Shown here: positions 7,082 to 18,708 of the stretch, piece after piece
Layout: each line of letters opens with the position of its first letter
How positions within the stretch are numbered: the first letter of the stretch is position 1
DNA from: Marinobacter azerbaijanicus
GTDB taxonomy: Bacteria > Pseudomonadota > Gammaproteobacteria > Pseudomonadales > Oleiphilaceae
DNA: 64,000 bases
Assembly (NCBI RefSeq): GCF_030250645.1
Contig: NZ_JASSVS010000002.1
Location: forward strand, 310,001-374,000
Direction: 5' to 3'
The notes under the pieces: generated by a model
The model's input: the letters and a program-made list of their open reading frames with translations, nothing else
Told to the model about the DNA's origin: nothing
Database searches by the model: none
Translations under genes and position numbers: made by a program

Positions 7082-7846
7082 ATGTCTATGGACACGAGCC
7101 AATTCATGGCAAAGGCCTACTACATGGACAGAGCAACCTCCAGCCCACCGGTTTTCCACACCTCGCAGCTGACCAAGACTTACCAGCAGGGGGAGGTCAA
7201 AGTACACGCTCTGCGGGGAGTGAACCTTGACCTGTATCCAGGCGAACTGGTGGTGATGCTCGGCGCTTCAGGCTCGGGCAAGTCCACCCTGCTCAATATT
7301 CTTGGCGGACTGGATGTGCCTACCAGCGGTGAAGTGAAATACCAGGACATCGACCTGACCCGGGCGAAAGACCGGGATCTGACGCGTTATCGCCGGAATT
7401 ATGTCGGTTTCGTGTTCCAGTTCTACAACCTGATCCCCAGCCTGACCGCGCGAGAAAACGTTATTGCTGTCACCGAAATCGCCCGCAACCCCATGAGCCC
7501 GGAGGCGGCGCTGGAACTGGTGGGGCTACAGAAGCGCATGGACCACTTCCCCGCCCAGCTTTCGGGCGGTGAGCAGCAAAGGGTAGCTATCGCCCGTGCC
7601 ATCGCCAAGCGTCCGGAAGTGTTGCTTTGCGACGAGCCTACTGGCGCCCTCGACTCTGCCACTGGTGCACTGGTTCTCGCAGCGCTGGATACCGCCAACC
7701 GCGAAACCGGCACCACCACCGTAATCATCACCCACAACGCCTCCATAGCGCAGATGGCAGACCGGGTGATTACGCTGTCGGATGGCACCATCAGTGGCGA
7801 ATACCGCAATACAACGCGGCAAGACCCGCGCACCCTGAGCTGGTAG
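7082..7846 (+). CDS. ABC exporter ATPase (MacB/LolD type)
   Basis: An ABC nucleotide-binding protein: Walker [11 protein letters not shown]-loop in [13 protein letters not shown], signature LSGGEQQR, Walker [13 protein letters not shown] and switch His in ITHNA. The FQFYNLIP and DEPTGALD forms are typical of the MacB/LolD/FtsE branch. It energises the permease encoded 4 bp downstream and works with the adaptor after that, forming a cell-envelope efflux or lipoprotein/peptide-handling system. The start is uncertain: ATGs at 7082, 7106 and 7124 are all in frame. The last has an AAAGG about 9 bp upstream and best matches family length. Confidence 0.9.
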   Translation: MSMDTSQFMAKAYYMDRATSSPPVFHTSQLTKTYQQGEVKVHALRGVNLDLYPGELVVMLGASGSGKSTLLNILGGLDVPTSGEVKYQDIDLTRAKDRDLTRYRRNYVGFVFQFYNLIPSLTARENVIAVTEIARNPMSPEAALELVGLQKRMDHFPAQLSGGEQQRVAIARAIAKRPEVLLCDEPTGALDSATGALVLAALDTANRETGTTTVIITHNASIAQMADRVITLSDGTISGEYRNTTRQDPRTLSW

Positions 7847-7850
7847 CGCC

Positions 7851-10229
7851 ATGTCGCTCTTTCGCACCAGTGCGCTGCACACCAAACTACGCCGGGAACT
7901 ATGGCAGATGCGGGGTCAGACCCTGGCCATTGCCCTGGTAATCGCCGGTGGCATCGCCGTGTGCCTGCTGTCGCTGGTGAACTACTCGTCGCTGACCGCC
8001 ACCCGCGCCCAGTACTACCAGGAACACCAGTTTGCAGATGTGTTCGCCGCCCTGAAACGTGCGCCTCGGCATGTACTCCAGCGGGTGGCAGACATACCTG
8101 GTGTAACCCGCATCAGTGGCAGGGTGGAAGGCGTCGCCAAACTTGAAGTAGCCGGCTTCAGCGATCCAGCGTCCGCGCGCCTGGTTTCATTGCCGCCGGA
8201 AGGCCAACCGGACGTCAACCGGGTTTACCTTCGTCAGGGGCGCCTGCCCCACGCGGCGCGCAGCGATGAGGTAGCCGTGATCGGCAGCTTTGCCGACGCC
8301 CACGATCTGCGCCTGGGTGACCGCCTTGGGGGCATCATCAATGGCAGACGCCAGAGCCTGACTGTTGTGGGCATTGTTGAATCCCCGGAATTCATTTATG
8401 TCATTCCACCAGGTGGAATGCTGCCAGACTACCAGCGTTACGGGGTGCTCTGGATGGCCCGCGACGCACTGGCCTCGGCCATGGACATGCGCGGCGCCTT
8501 CAATAGCCTGGTACTGCAGGTCGACCCGGCGCTGCCGGTTGCCGGTGTCATTGATCTGCTGGACCGGTTGCTGGCGCCTTACGGCAGCACAGGTGCCTAC
8601 GCCAGGGAGGAGCAGTTTTCCCACCGTTTCCTGAGCGACGAACTGAACCAGCTGAAAACCATGGCGGTGATATTCCCCTCCATCTTCATGGCAGTGGCCA
8701 TGTTTTTGCTCAATGTCGTGATTACGCGGCTGATCAGCACCCAGCGGGACATCATTGCGGTATTGAAAGCCTTTGGTTATAGCAACTGGCAGATTGGCTG
8801 GCACTACAGCCAACTGGTGCTCACCATCGCCTTCATCGGCCTGCTGATCGGCACTGCGGCGGGCATGTGGCTGGGCCGGGCTCTGGGCGAGCTGTACATG
8901 GATTTCTACCGGTTTCCGGAACTGCTGTTCAGCATCAGCCCGTGGTGGGTATTGCTGCTGGGCGTACTGACCCTTCTGGTGGCCCTGCTCGGGGGCTGGC
9001 GCGCCATTCGCAGTGCTGCTGCTCTGCCCCCGGCCGAAGCCATGAGGCCGGAAGCACCGGCCAGTTACCGGGTAACCATCACCGAACGCATGCTGTCCTG
9101 GATTCGCTTCAGCCAGCCGTCACGCATGATTGTGCGGCAACTGGCACGGCGGCCGGCCCGCGCCGCAATGTCTGTAACAGGCATCGCCATGGCAACGGCC
9201 ATTGTGATGGTGGGCAACTTCCAGTTCAGCTCTGTTTCGCTGATGGTGCACACGCAGTTTGCCCGGGTTCAGCAACAGGACCTGACCGTCAGCCTGACCG
9301 ACCCGGTTCACCAGTCTGCCATGTATGGCATGACGCGGCAGCCGGGTGTGAGGTACACCGAGGGCCGACGTGTTGTGGCGGTAGAACTGGTCAATGGTCA
9401 CCGGCAGTGGCGAACCGCCCTGACCGGCATTCCTGATAACGCCCGGTTGCAGTTCGTGGTGGACGAGCATCTTAACCAGGTGCCCATACCTCCTGCCGGT
9501 CTGCTGCTGACTGACTTCCTGGCAGCAGAGCTGGGGCTCGCCGCTGGCGACACAGTTCAGGTGCAAGTTCTGGAGGGGCACCGCCCGGTGCTGGATCTGC
9601 AGGTTGCCGGAGTAACCAGCGAGTTTCTCGGCGTGGGCGCCTACATGAACCTGGCTGCCATGAACCGCACACTGAAGGAAGGCCCAGTGGTCAACCAGGT
9701 ATTGATGAACCTGGATCCAGCGCAGGCGGAAACCGTTTATCGTGACCTGCGGGACACCCCACGGGTCATGGCTATCAATGTCCGCCAGGCCATGCTGGAC
9801 AGTTTCTTCGAAACACTGGCAAAAACCTTTCTCACCTATACTCTGGTGATCAGCTTGCTGGGCGGCATCATCGCCTTCGGCGTCATCTACAATACCGTGC
9901 GCATCTCACTGGCAGAACGCGGGCGGGATCTGGCAAGCCTGCGAGTGCTGGGCTACAGCCACAACGAAGTGGCCCACATTCTACTGGGTGAACTGGCCAT
10001 CCTGCTGATACTTGGCATCCCTCTGGGCTGGGCCATAGGCCACGGGCTGGCAAGCCTGGTGGTCACCATGATGCAAACCGAGCTGTACCGGGTACCGTTG
10101 ATCATCACCGGCAGAACCCTGGCCCTGGCAGCCAATGTGGTGATCGTGTCTGCCCTCGCATCCGGATTCATTACCTGGTGGCGCTTGCGTAAACTGGACC
10201 TCGTGGCCGTCCTGAAAACCCGGGAATAA
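7851..10229 (+). CDS. Two-domain FtsX-type ABC permease
   Basis: A 792-residue inner-membrane protein with a duplicated FtsX-like plan: a TM near residues 20-42, a large periplasmic domain, a three-helix block near residues 270-400, then a second TM near residue 430, another periplasmic domain and a final three-helix block (residues 690-790). Two FtsX units in one chain match the ABC3 family rather than MacB, which has one. It should act as a mechanotransmission-type or export permease without a classic substrate channel. It is encoded between its ATPase and a HlyD-family adaptor. ATG at 7851. Confidence 0.88.
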   Translation: MSLFRTSALHTKLRRELWQMRGQTLAIALVIAGGIAVCLLSLVNYSSLTATRAQYYQEHQFADVFAALKRAPRHVLQRVADIPGVTRISGRVEGVAKLEVAGFSDPASARLVSLPPEGQPDVNRVYLRQGRLPHAARSDEVAVIGSFADAHDLRLGDRLGGIINGRRQSLTVVGIVESPEFIYVIPPGGMLPDYQRYGVLWMARDALASAMDMRGAFNSLVLQVDPALPVAGVIDLLDRLLAPYGSTGAYAREEQFSHRFLSDELNQLKTMAVIFPSIFMAVAMFLLNVVITRLISTQRDIIAVLKAFGYSNWQIGWHYSQLVLTIAFIGLLIGTAAGMWLGRALGELYMDFYRFPELLFSISPWWVLLLGVLTLLVALLGGWRAIRSAAALPPAEAMRPEAPASYRVTITERMLSWIRFSQPSRMIVRQLARRPARAAMSVTGIAMATAIVMVGNFQFSSVSLMVHTQFARVQQQDLTVSLTDPVHQSAMYGMTRQPGVRYTEGRRVVAVELVNGHRQWRTALTGIPDNARLQFVVDEHLNQVPIPPAGLLLTDFLAAELGLAAGDTVQVQVLEGHRPVLDLQVAGVTSEFLGVGAYMNLAAMNRTLKEGPVVNQVLMNLDPAQAETVYRDLRDTPRVMAINVRQAMLDSFFETLAKTFLTYTLVISLLGGIIAFGVIYNTVRISLAERGRDLASLRVLGYSHNEVAHILLGELAILLILGIPLGWAIGHGLASLVVTMMQTELYRVPLIITGRTLALAANVVIVSALASGFITWWRLRKLDLVAVLKTRE

Positions 10230-10248
10230 TCAGACAGGAATATCATTA

Positions 10249-11457
10249 ATGGCGGAAGGTAAGCGTATTGCGGGCAAGTGGCTGTTCTGGTCTGTACTGG
10301 GAGTTCTGGCCCTCGTTGTGGTGGCTTATATCCTGAGGCCCGAACCCGTCTGGGTAGACCTGGCAACCGTGCAACGCGGGCCCATGGAGGTCACCATTCT
10401 GGAAGAAGGCAAAACCCGCGTGAAGGACCGTTACGTTGTTTCTTCACCCGTGACGGGTTACCTGCACAGGGTAGAGCTCGATGTTGGTGACCAGGTCATC
10501 CCCGGTGAGTTGTTGACCGAAGTGGACCCGATGCCAGTGAGCGTTCTGGACGCAAGAAGTCGGGCCGAAGCAGAAGCAAGAGTGGAGGCCGCGCGCTCGG
10601 CACTGAACTCCATCCGCCAGAAAACCCGGGCAGCCGAGGCCGACGCCGAACTGGCTGAAACAGAGTACCAGAGGCTGCTCACCCTGGACCGCGCAGACTT
10701 CGTGTCGGACGAACGCCTGCAGCAGGCCCGCTCCACCGCCGCCCGCAATCAGGCGATCCTGCGGTCCGCCCGCTTTGATGAAGAAGTGGCCGCCCACGAA
10801 CTGGCAGCCGCCAGAACCCGGCTGGAGATTTCCGCAACACGATCTGAGGGCGAGCAACCGGCTGAACGACTGGCAGTCAGGTCGCCCGTCAACGGAAACG
10901 TTCTGGGCCTGCTACGCAAAAGTGAAGGTGTCATCCAGGCGGGCGAACCCATCCTGGAGCTTGGCGACCCGGGCGCCCTGGAAGTTGTGGTGGATGTACT
11001 CAGCTTTGACGCCGTAAAACTGGGACCCGGCGTTAAAGCCCGGCTGAACGGCTGGGGTGGAACCCCGCTGGAGGCCGTGGTTCGGCGGGTTGAACCCGTT
11101 GGATTCGAAGACATCTCTGCCCTTGGCGTGGAAGAACAGCGTGTCAGGGTAATAGCAGACATGGTCACCCCCCGCGAGAACTGGGAAATGCTGGGAGACG
11201 GTTACCGGGTAGACGCCGAGTTCATCCTCTGGCAATCAGCGGACGTGCTCCAGGTGCCCGCATCCGCCATTTTCCAGCACGCCGGGCAACCCACGGTCTT
11301 TCTCGTTGACAACGACCTTGCTGTGATGCGGGCAGTGAAAACAGGCCGCAGTAACGGGCTGATGACAGCCGTGGAAAGCGGGCTGACCGAAGGCGAACAG
11401 GTCATCCGTCATCCCGGCAGGGAATTGAGCAACGGCGACCGTATCCGCTCCAGGTAG
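10249..11457 (+). CDS. HlyD/RND-type periplasmic adaptor
   Basis: A 402-residue membrane-fusion protein. A single N-terminal membrane anchor covers residues 10-28. A split lipoyl-like domain follows (VSSPVTGYLHRVELDVGDQV near 65-85 and VRSPVNGNVLGLLRKSEGVI near 205-225) around an alpha-hairpin rich in Ala, Glu and Arg, then beta-barrel and membrane-proximal domains. It would bridge the ABC permease to an outer-membrane exit duct; no TolC-type gene is nearby. It ends only 4 bp from the convergent nuoN stop, and no terminator is visible between them. Confidence 0.88.
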   Translation: MAEGKRIAGKWLFWSVLGVLALVVVAYILRPEPVWVDLATVQRGPMEVTILEEGKTRVKDRYVVSSPVTGYLHRVELDVGDQVIPGELLTEVDPMPVSVLDARSRAEAEARVEAARSALNSIRQKTRAAEADAELAETEYQRLLTLDRADFVSDERLQQARSTAARNQAILRSARFDEEVAAHELAAARTRLEISATRSEGEQPAERLAVRSPVNGNVLGLLRKSEGVIQAGEPILELGDPGALEVVVDVLSFDAVKLGPGVKARLNGWGGTPLEAVVRRVEPVGFEDISALGVEEQRVRVIADMVTPRENWEMLGDGYRVDAEFILWQSADVLQVPASAIFQHAGQPTVFLVDNDLAVMRAVKTGRSNGLMTAVESGLTEGEQVIRHPGRELSNGDRIRSR

Positions 11458-11461
11458 CTTC

Positions 11462-12901
11462 TCAAAAACTGATCGTTGACAGTGCTGTTACCCAGTCGAT
11501 CATGGGCGTGGGGTAGACCCCCAGCACCAGGACCATCACGGCGACGACTAATAGTGTCAGCCCCCCTATCCGGTTACCCCAGTCGTTAGGGGCGTCCATC
11601 CGTCGCATTCCGGGCTCCGGCAGATAAAGTGTGACCATTACACGCAGATAATAGAACAATCCGATAGCACTGCCTGCGACAATGCCGCCCACCAGCCACC
11701 AGTGGCTATCCGCCACGCCCAGTGCCAACACGTAGAACTTGCCGATAAAGCCCGCTGTGAGCGGAATCCCGGCCAGGGAGAGGAAACTCACTGTCATCAC
11801 CGCTGCCAGCCATGGCCGGCGCCAGAAAAGGCCGCGGTAGTAGTGCAGTCCGGCGGCATCCTCACCCTCGAAAGGGCTGGAAAGCTGGGTTACCACACCA
11901 AAGGCTGCAAGCGTGGCAAGCAGGTAGGTGATGAGGTAAACCCCGACGGTTTCTACCGCCAACGTGCCCCCCACCACAATCGCCACCAGCAGGTAGCCAA
12001 AGTGGGCGATGGACGAGTATCCAAGCAGGCGCTTCACATCCGACTGGAACAACGCCAACAGGTTGCCTGCCAGCATGGTGACTAGCGCCAGCAGTGTGAA
12101 CAGGGAATCCAGCCAGCCACTACTGAAGACCGGCGCCGTCATCATCAGTCGCACCAGCAGCACGAAAACCGCCAGCTTGCTGACCGTGGCCAGGAAAATC
12201 GTAGCCGGCGCCGGGCCGCCCTGATACACGTCCGGCGTCCACAGATGGAAGGGTACTACCGAAAGCTTGAACCCCAAGCCTACCACCATCAGCCCGGCTC
12301 CAGCCAAAGTCCAGACGTCGGCACTGCCCGCCACGCCCGCAGCCAGGCCAGCAAGGTCCAGGTGACCGGTACGGGCGTAGATCAGCGCCATACCGAACAG
12401 CAGGAAGGCGGTGGCAGCGGCTGACAGGATCAGGTACTTGATGCCCGCCTCGAGGGCCCGCGCGGCCCGGTAGCTGTAGGCCAGCATCCCATACAGAGGC
12501 ATGGAAAGCAGCTCCAGGCTGATGAACAGGGTGGCCAGGTGGCTGCTGGCCACCAGCCCCAGTGCGCCGGTCACCGCGCACAGTAGCAACAGGTAGAACT
12601 CCTCCTTTGCACCGAGGTAGCCGGCTAGGTAGTGGTGGCTGAGGGCCACGGTTACCAGGGCACATAGCAGCACCAGCACAGTGCCCATCAGTGCCAGACC
12701 ATCGACCGTCATCAGCGGAGGGGATGAAAGCGCTGTCGAGGACAGGGGCACGCTGGCCAGGGCCAGGACCAGGCCTGCGGCGGACACCACCGCAGTCCCA
12801 CCGTGGTGACGCTGCCAGGCAATACCCAACATGATCAGAACCGCGGTGGTGGCCACGATGATCAGCGGAATAACAGGCATAAGGTTCGACAGGGTCAGCA
12901 T
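11462..12901 (-). CDS. nuoN: NADH-quinone oxidoreductase subunit N
   Basis: A 479-residue antiporter-like membrane subunit of complex I with about 14 hydrophobic segments. It is close in length to E. coli NuoN (485) and has the broken-helix and Lys-bearing segments of the Mrp-antiporter fold (for example PFHLWTPDVYQGGPAP). It is one of three proton-pumping modules. The ATG overlaps the nuoM stop as TGATG, so translation is coupled. Last gene of the nuo operon; no intrinsic terminator is visible after its stop before the convergent adaptor gene. Confidence 0.95.
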   Translation of the reverse strand: MLTLSNLMPVIPLIIVATTAVLIMLGIAWQRHHGGTAVVSAAGLVLALASVPLSSTALSSPPLMTVDGLALMGTVLVLLCALVTVALSHHYLAGYLGAKEEFYLLLLCAVTGALGLVASSHLATLFISLELLSMPLYGMLAYSYRAARALEAGIKYLILSAAATAFLLFGMALIYARTGHLDLAGLAAGVAGSADVWTLAGAGLMVVGLGFKLSVVPFHLWTPDVYQGGPAPATIFLATVSKLAVFVLLVRLMMTAPVFSSGWLDSLFTLLALVTMLAGNLLALFQSDVKRLLGYSSIAHFGYLLVAIVVGGTLAVETVGVYLITYLLATLAAFGVVTQLSSPFEGEDAAGLHYYRGLFWRRPWLAAVMTVSFLSLAGIPLTAGFIGKFYVLALGVADSHWWLVGGIVAGSAIGLFYYLRVMVTLYLPEPGMRRMDAPNDWGNRIGGLTLLVVAVMVLVLGVYPTPMIDWVTALSTISF

Positions 12902-14433
12902 CAGTTCACCTCCCCTGCCCGAACTATCAGATCGGCACCGTTGTTGAACAGCTCCGCCACCGGTCCGGCCACGGCAGCAGTTGTATCCAGCAGGGGTTGC
13001 GGGTAGAGCCCCACCGCCAGGGTGAATACCACAAGCGTCAGCATCATGCCGTACTCCCTGGCATCAGGCCCGGCCAAAGGACCTGTGCGGTACTCGCGGC
13101 CATAGTGCACCCGCTGCATCAGCAACAGGGAATAGATGGCGGCCAGTACAAGCCCGATGCTGGCAATCACCACCGTTACCGGCGCGCTGGGGAAGGTGCC
13201 GAACAGGATCATGAACTCCCCCACGAAGTTGGCCGTGGCCGGCATCCCCAGGGACGCCGCCACGAAGCACAGGGTGAATCCCGGCAGCACCGGAATGCGC
13301 CCCCAGAGCCCTCCCATCATCCGCATATCTCGGGTATGGATGCGTTCATAGAGCTGACCACTGAGAATGAACAGGCCGGCGCTGGAGAATGCGTGAGCCA
13401 CCATCAGCACGATGGCCCCCTGGATCGCCAGTTCCGACCCGGAGTAGAGCGCAATCAACACAAAGCCCATGTGGGAGATACTGGTGTAGGCAATCAGCCG
13501 CTTGATGTCCTGCTGCCCGCAAGCCAGTACCGCGCCATAGATAATCCCCACCAGCCCCAGAGTCATGGCAACAGGCGCGAAAGCCTGGGACTGTTCAGGG
13601 AACAGCGGCAGCGCAAACCGCAGGATGCCGTAGGCAGCGGTCTTCAACAGGATGCCAGCCAGGTCCACACTGCCAGCCGTTGGCGCCTGGGCGTGGGCAT
13701 CCGGCAGCCAGCCGTGGAACGGCACCACCGGCAGCTTCACCGCAAAGGCAATGAAGAAGCCGAGCATCAGCCAGAATGCCAAGGGCTCCGGTACATCGGC
13801 ATTTCGCAGCACGTCATAGCTGAACGACAGCTCGCCGGTGTTGCTGTAATGGACAAACACCAGTGCGATGATCGCCACCAGCATCAGCAGGCCACTGGCC
13901 TGGGTGTAGATGAAGAAACGGGTGGCGGCGCGAATACGGGTCTGCCCCGGGGAGCCGCTGTGGCCCCAAAGGGCGATCAGGAAATACATGGGCACCAGCA
14001 TCATTTCCCAGAACAGGAAAAACAGGAACAGGTCCAGGGCCAGGAAAACGCCCACCACACCACCAAGAATGAACAGCAGGTTCAGGTGGAAAAAGCCGAT
14101 CCGCTCAGCAATCTCGTGCCAAGAGCACAGCACCGCCAGCGCTCCCAGAAAGCCGGTGAGCGCCACCAGGATCAGAGACAGGCCATCAAGGGCCAGGTGG
14201 ATCTCGATGCCGAAGCGGGGAATCCAGGGTGCACGCCATTCCAGAATCCACTGGCTGCCGCCAGCAACCGGCAGGCTGAAATCCCCACCCCACCAGAGCA
14301 CCACACTGATCACCAGCACGAACAGCATGGTGCCCAGGGCAATCCAGCGAGGAGCCTGCTCACTCCAGCGCTCCGATTGCCAGCACAACAGACCGCCAAT
14401 GAACGGAATCAGTATCAGCCACACCAGGATCAT
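12901..14433 (-). CDS. nuoM: NADH-quinone oxidoreductase subunit M
   Basis: A 510-residue antiporter-like complex I subunit, the usual length for NuoM. It has FWEMMLVPMYFLIALWG (with the essential TM5 Glu) and VPFHGWLPDAHAQAPTAGSV, the conserved discontinuous-helix region. It forms the middle proton channel of the membrane arm. The start overlaps the end of nuoL by 4 bp (ATGA). Confidence 0.96.
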   Translation of the reverse strand: MILVWLILIPFIGGLLCWQSERWSEQAPRWIALGTMLFVLVISVVLWWGGDFSLPVAGGSQWILEWRAPWIPRFGIEIHLALDGLSLILVALTGFLGALAVLCSWHEIAERIGFFHLNLLFILGGVVGVFLALDLFLFFLFWEMMLVPMYFLIALWGHSGSPGQTRIRAATRFFIYTQASGLLMLVAIIALVFVHYSNTGELSFSYDVLRNADVPEPLAFWLMLGFFIAFAVKLPVVPFHGWLPDAHAQAPTAGSVDLAGILLKTAAYGILRFALPLFPEQSQAFAPVAMTLGLVGIIYGAVLACGQQDIKRLIAYTSISHMGFVLIALYSGSELAIQGAIVLMVAHAFSSAGLFILSGQLYERIHTRDMRMMGGLWGRIPVLPGFTLCFVAASLGMPATANFVGEFMILFGTFPSAPVTVVIASIGLVLAAIYSLLLMQRVHYGREYRTGPLAGPDAREYGMMLTLVVFTLAVGLYPQPLLDTTAAVAGPVAELFNNGADLIVRAGEVN

Positions 14434-16298
14434 GCGGCCCCTCCCGGCATCAGCACCAGCGTCAGCAGGATCAGCGTGGCGCCGAATACCATTACCAGGG
14501 CGTAGCTGCGCAAGCGGCCATTCTGGCTGCGCACCAGACCGGCGTTCAAGGCCCGCGCCGCTATTGCCGGCAGGTTCATCACAAGGTTTACCAGGTCGAC
14601 CCGCAGGTATTTCACCAACAACTGCCAGGGGCGAACCAGAATCCGGTCAAACAGGGCGTCGAAACCCCAGGCGTTGTGCCATACCATCCACAGCCGGGCA
14701 CCAACGCCCTGGCGGACCTTCCCGGCAAGCCAGTCGCGCTGCCACAGGAACAGCCATGCCGCCAGCAGCAGGCCAGCAATGGCAGCGCCCATGGCCAGCA
14801 CCTGCAACAGGGTATGGCCGGTGTGAACCGCGTCCCCTGGCGATGTGGGAAACAGATCCCCAAGCCCCGGATAGAGCCACGCCCCGATAAAGGTGGACAG
14901 GATGGCCAGCACCGCCAGCGGCAGGTGATGGGTAAACAGGTGGGTTCCGGGGACCGGGTGATGGGCATGATCGCTACCCGGCTGTCCATGGAAAGTACCC
15001 AGGATCAGCCGCACCGTGTAAATGCCGGTAAGCACTGCCCCGACAAGGCCTGCTATCAGCAACCCGGTCTGCTCTGCGGCCATGGTCTGCCACAGGATCT
15101 CATCCTTGCTGAAGAAACCCGCGGTCACCAGCGGCAGGGCCACCAGCGCTGCTCCACCCACGATAAAGCCACCATAGGCCACCGGCAGCTTGCGCCAGAG
15201 CCCGCCCAGGCGGCGCATGTCCTGCTCATGGTGACAGCTTATGATCACCGCCCCGGCGGACAGGAACAGAAGCGCCTTGAAAAAGGCGTGGGTAACCAGG
15301 TGAAAGATGGCGGCATCGAAGGCCCCGACGCCCAGGGCCAGGAACATGTAACCGATCTGGCTCATGGTGGAGTAGGCCAGCACCCGCTTGATATCGGTCT
15401 GGGCCAGGGCCGCGAAGGCCGCCAGCAGCAGGGAAACGGCGCCGATCACGCCCACCAGCAGCATGACATCCGGCGCCAGCAGGAACAGGCCGTTCAGACG
15501 GGCGATCAGATAGACACCGGCGGTCACCATGGTGGCGGCATGAATCAGCGCCGACACCGGCGTGGGGCCAGCCATGGCGTCCGGCAGCCAGGTGTGCAGC
15601 GGCACCTGCGCGGACTTGCCGAGGGCACCGCCAAGGACCAGCAGAGCCGCAAGATTGGCGGTGGCACCGCCCTGCTCCCAGAGTACCGGCGCCCGGGCCA
15701 GCACCGTGGCAATATCCAGCGTGCCCAGTTCCATAAAGATCAGGAACAGCCCCAGGGCCAGGAACACATCACCAATGCGGGTAACCACAAAGGCCTTGAA
15801 GGCAGCCCGACCGTTGGCGCTGTTGCGGTAGTAGTAGCCGATAAGCCCGTAGCTGCACAGGCCGACCCCTTCCCAGCCCAGGAACAGCAGCAGCAGGTTG
15901 TCACCCAGTACCAGCAGCAACATGCTGAACACAAACAGATTCATCCAGGCGAAGAAGCGGGTGATGCCCTCCTCGCCCGTCATGTACCAGGCGGCAAAAA
16001 GGTGGATCAGAAAGCCCACCCCGGTGACGACCGACATCATCACCAGTGACAGGCCATCCACCGCCAGCCCGATGGTGGGCTGAAACTCCCCTACCTCGAT
16101 CCAGTTCCAGAGGGTCACACCCTGGGTGACGCCGTTATGGGCGAGTACCGCCCACAGGGTGGCCAGGGCCGCCAGCCCGACGCTTCCCACACCTACAACA
16201 GTGCTGGCGCGGGGGCCCAACCGGCCGGCCAACAAGGCCAGAACCAGGGTGCCGGCCAGGGGGATCAGGAACGAGAGTGTTACCGCGAGTGCCATCAT
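14430..16298 (-). CDS. nuoL: NADH-quinone oxidoreductase subunit L
   Basis: A 622-residue distal antiporter-like subunit of complex I. The core holds the conserved [19 protein letters not shown] and [27 protein letters not shown] regions. The C-terminal part includes the long amphipathic lateral helix area that clamps the membrane arm. Length is close to E. coli NuoL (613). Overlaps nuoK by 4 bp at its start and nuoM by 4 bp at its end. Confidence 0.96.
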   Translation of the reverse strand: MMALAVTLSFLIPLAGTLVLALLAGRLGPRASTVVGVGSVGLAALATLWAVLAHNGVTQGVTLWNWIEVGEFQPTIGLAVDGLSLVMMSVVTGVGFLIHLFAAWYMTGEEGITRFFAWMNLFVFSMLLLVLGDNLLLLFLGWEGVGLCSYGLIGYYYRNSANGRAAFKAFVVTRIGDVFLALGLFLIFMELGTLDIATVLARAPVLWEQGGATANLAALLVLGGALGKSAQVPLHTWLPDAMAGPTPVSALIHAATMVTAGVYLIARLNGLFLLAPDVMLLVGVIGAVSLLLAAFAALAQTDIKRVLAYSTMSQIGYMFLALGVGAFDAAIFHLVTHAFFKALLFLSAGAVIISCHHEQDMRRLGGLWRKLPVAYGGFIVGGAALVALPLVTAGFFSKDEILWQTMAAEQTGLLIAGLVGAVLTGIYTVRLILGTFHGQPGSDHAHHPVPGTHLFTHHLPLAVLAILSTFIGAWLYPGLGDLFPTSPGDAVHTGHTLLQVLAMGAAIAGLLLAAWLFLWQRDWLAGKVRQGVGARLWMVWHNAWGFDALFDRILVRPWQLLVKYLRVDLVNLVMNLPAIAARALNAGLVRSQNGRLRSYALVMVFGATLILLTLVLMPGGAA

Positions 16299-16603
16299 CC
16301 GCGCATCCTGCTGACTGCATTCAGATCAAGAGTGCGGAAGCGCTGGAACAGCTGAATCATCAGCGCCAGGCCCACGCTGGCCTCAGCCGCCGCCAGTGTA
16401 ATCACCAGCAGGAACATGGCCTGCCCGTCCGGCTGGTTCCAGGCCGTGGCGCCGACCACAAACGCCAGCGCTGCCGAATTAAGCATCACTTCAAGACTCA
16501 TCAGCACGAACAGCATGTTGCGTCGCAGCATCAGCCCCAACAACCCCAGGCTGAACAGGATGGCCGCGAGGATCAGTCCATGCTCCATGGGAATGCCCGT
16601 CAT
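16295..16603 (-). CDS. nuoK: NADH-quinone oxidoreductase subunit K
   Basis: A 102-residue three-helix complex I subunit with the glutamates typical of NuoK in [16 protein letters not shown] and [13 protein letters not shown], which form part of the central hydrophilic axis. Length equals the family norm (100-102). Overlaps nuoJ by 4 bp. Confidence 0.96.
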   Translation of the reverse strand: MTGIPMEHGLILAAILFSLGLLGLMLRRNMLFVLMSLEVMLNSAALAFVVGATAWNQPDGQAMFLLVITLAAAEASVGLALMIQLFQRFRTLDLNAVSRMRG

Positions 16604-17118
16604 GAGGCACCTCCACGATTGCCCGATGATTTCCTGTGCCGGCCCACGTGTGAAGCCGTTACCAGGGCTGCAAGCAGCAGAATGGCCGCCAGCTCTACCA
16701 CCAATAACCAGGGTCCGAACAGCGTCAGTGCCACTGCGCGGGCGGTGAGCAGCTCGCCATCAATGATCTCGCCCACGCCGCCCTGGCCGATCAGTGCCAC
16801 CAGCGCCGCCAGCAGAACCAGGGCCAGCAGAGAAGGCCCTGCCCAGTATCGTGGGTGCGTCAGGGTCTGTTCCCGGTCCTCGTCCGGGCGCAGGTTCAGC
16901 ATCATCACCACGAACACAAACAGCACCATGATTGCTCCGGCATAAACAATGATCTCCAGTGCACCGGCAAAGGGTGCGCCAAGGGCGAAGAACACCAGCG
17001 CCACGGCAATCAGAGATACAATCAGGTACACCACAGCGTGTATGGCGTTGGTGCCTGTAATCACGCCCAGGGTGGCCAGAACCGCCACCAGGCCGCTGAG
17101 ATAGAAAGCGAGTTCCAT
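16600..17118 (-). CDS. nuoJ: NADH-quinone oxidoreductase subunit J
   Basis: A 172-residue membrane subunit with five hydrophobic segments. It includes [20 protein letters not shown], the conserved NuoJ TM3 with the pi-bulge that couples quinone reduction to proton movement. Located 18 bp after nuoI. Confidence 0.95.
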   Translation of the reverse strand: MELAFYLSGLVAVLATLGVITGTNAIHAVVYLIVSLIAVALVFFALGAPFAGALEIIVYAGAIMVLFVFVVMMLNLRPDEDREQTLTHPRYWAGPSLLALVLLAALVALIGQGGVGEIIDGELLTARAVALTLFGPWLLVVELAAILLLAALVTASHVGRHRKSSGNRGGAS

Positions 17119-17136
17119 CAGTAACTCCTCGTCCAG

Positions 17137-17721
17137 TCAGGGCAGAAGCGTGCGCACATCTTCCGGTGCCTCCTCGTTCTTTGCCTCGCCCTTGTCCTTG
17201 CCACCAATGGCCAGGCCCGCCACCTTATAGAAGTGGTAGTCGTGATCCTTGCCGGGCCCATTAATCAGCAGGTCTTCCTTCTCATACACCAGCTGCTGAC
17301 GATCGTACTCGCCCATCTCGAAATCCGGCGTCAGCTGGATGGCAGAGGTGGGGCAGGCTTCCTCGCACATGCCGCAGAAAATGCAGCGGGAAAAATTGAT
17401 GCGGAAGAACTCCGGATACCAGCGGCCGTCCTCCTGCTCCCCCTTCTGCAGTGAAATGCAGTCCACCGGGCAGGCCACAGCGCACAGGTTGCAGGCCACG
17501 CAACGCTCCTCACCATCCGGGTCGCGGGTCAGCACGATACGGCCCCGGTAACGTGGCGGCAGGTAAACTTCCTCTTCCGGGTAATTCACGGTCTCCCGTT
17601 TGCGGAAACTGTGCATGAACACCATGCCCAGGGTGCGCACCTGCGACCAGGTAGCCGGTACCAGCCTCAGGAAAGAGGTTGAGAGCAAGGATCGGATCAG
17701 TGGGACTTTCTCTTCTTCCAT
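17137..17721 (-). CDS. nuoI: NADH-quinone oxidoreductase subunit I (2 x [4Fe-4S])
   Basis: A 194-residue peripheral-arm subunit with two ferredoxin motifs, [15 protein letters not shown] and [15 protein letters not shown]. These bind clusters N6a and N6b, which pass electrons to NuoB. The C-terminus extends beyond the E. coli protein (180) with a charged tail. It is 9 bp after nuoH. Confidence 0.96.
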   Translation of the reverse strand: MEEEKVPLIRSLLSTSFLRLVPATWSQVRTLGMVFMHSFRKRETVNYPEEEVYLPPRYRGRIVLTRDPDGEERCVACNLCAVACPVDCISLQKGEQEDGRWYPEFFRINFSRCIFCGMCEEACPTSAIQLTPDFEMGEYDRQQLVYEKEDLLINGPGKDHDYHFYKVAGLAIGGKDKGEAKNEEAPEDVRTLLP

Positions 17722-17730
17722 AAGTCCTCC

Positions 17731-18708
17731 CTATGAGCGCACCAGGAGCATCACCGCCCCGGTGGCCAGTAAATTGATCAGCGTGAGCGGCAGGCACACC
17801 TTCCAGCCAAAACTCATTACCCGGTCGTAGCGGGGTCGTGGCAGCGATGCCCGCAACAGGATAAACAGCATCAGAAAGAAGCCTGTCTTGAGCGCAAACC
17901 ACACAATCGGTGGCAGCCAGGGTCCATGCCAGCCGCCAAAGAAAAGGGTGACAATAAGTGCCGACACCAACACCATCCCCACGTACTCGCCAATGAAGAA
18001 CAGGCCGAACTTCATCCCGGAGTATTCAATGTGGTAACCGTCCGCCAGCTCCTGCTCCGCTTCCGGCTGGTCGAAGGGATGACGGTGGGTGACTGCAATA
18101 CCGGCTATCAGAAAGGTGGCGAACCCGAAGAACTGGGGAATCACAAACCACAGCCCCTCCTGTGCGGCAACGATATCCCGAAGATTGAACGAGCCCGCCA
18201 GCGCTACCGCGCCCATAAGTGACAGGCCCATGAACACCTCGTAAGACAGGGTCTGGGCGGAGGATCGCATAGCACCCAGGAGGGCGTATTTGTTGCCGCT
18301 GGCCCAGCCTCCCAGCAATACGGCGTAGACATTGATACCTGCCATGGCCAGGAAGAACAGTAGCCCGATGTGCATATCCGCCACGCCCCAGCCCGGGGTG
18401 ATGGGAATAATCACAAAAGACATCAGCAGTGAGGAAAAAGCGATAATCGGCGCCAGCACAAACAGCGGCCGATCAGCGAACGGCGGTATCCAGTCTTCCT
18501 TGAAGAAAATCTTCAGCATGTCGGCAATCAGCTGCAGGGTGCCAAATGGCCCTACCCGATTGGGCCCGTGTCGATCCTGCCACAAGCCCAACAACCTGCG
18601 TTCGACAACAGTCAGAACCGCGCTCAACAAGACGGTACCAAGCAGAATCAGCAGTGCCTGAAACATGGCCCACAGGACAGTCGCCAGTTGTGGAGTCCAC
18701 CAGCTCAT
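17731..18708 (-). CDS. nuoH: NADH-quinone oxidoreductase subunit H
   Basis: A 325-residue eight-helix membrane subunit that docks the peripheral arm and forms the quinone chamber. It has the conserved [21 protein letters not shown] at residues 37-57 and the acidic loop [20 protein letters not shown]. Length equals E. coli NuoH. Start overlaps the nuoG end as ATGA. Confidence 0.97.
   Translation of the reverse strand: MSWWTPQLATVLWAMFQALLILLGTVLLSAVLTVVERRLLGLWQDRHGPNRVGPFGTLQLIADMLKIFFKEDWIPPFADRPLFVLAPIIAFSSLLMSFVIIPITPGWGVADMHIGLLFFLAMAGINVYAVLLGGWASGNKYALLGAMRSSAQTLSYEVFMGLSLMGAVALAGSFNLRDIVAAQEGLWFVIPQFFGFATFLIAGIAVTHRHPFDQPEAEQELADGYHIEYSGMKFGLFFIGEYVGMVLVSALIVTLFFGGWHGPWLPPIVWFALKTGFFLMLFILLRASLPRPRYDRVMSFGWKVCLPLTLINLLATGAVMLLVRS

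Noticed and set aside
12997..16049. Long plus-strand open frames opposite nuoL and nuoM (502 and 457 codons)
   Set aside because: They lie fully antisense to well-conserved nuo genes, have low-complexity Gln/His/Arg-rich translations, and lack ribosome sites. They are shadows caused by GC-rich codon use.
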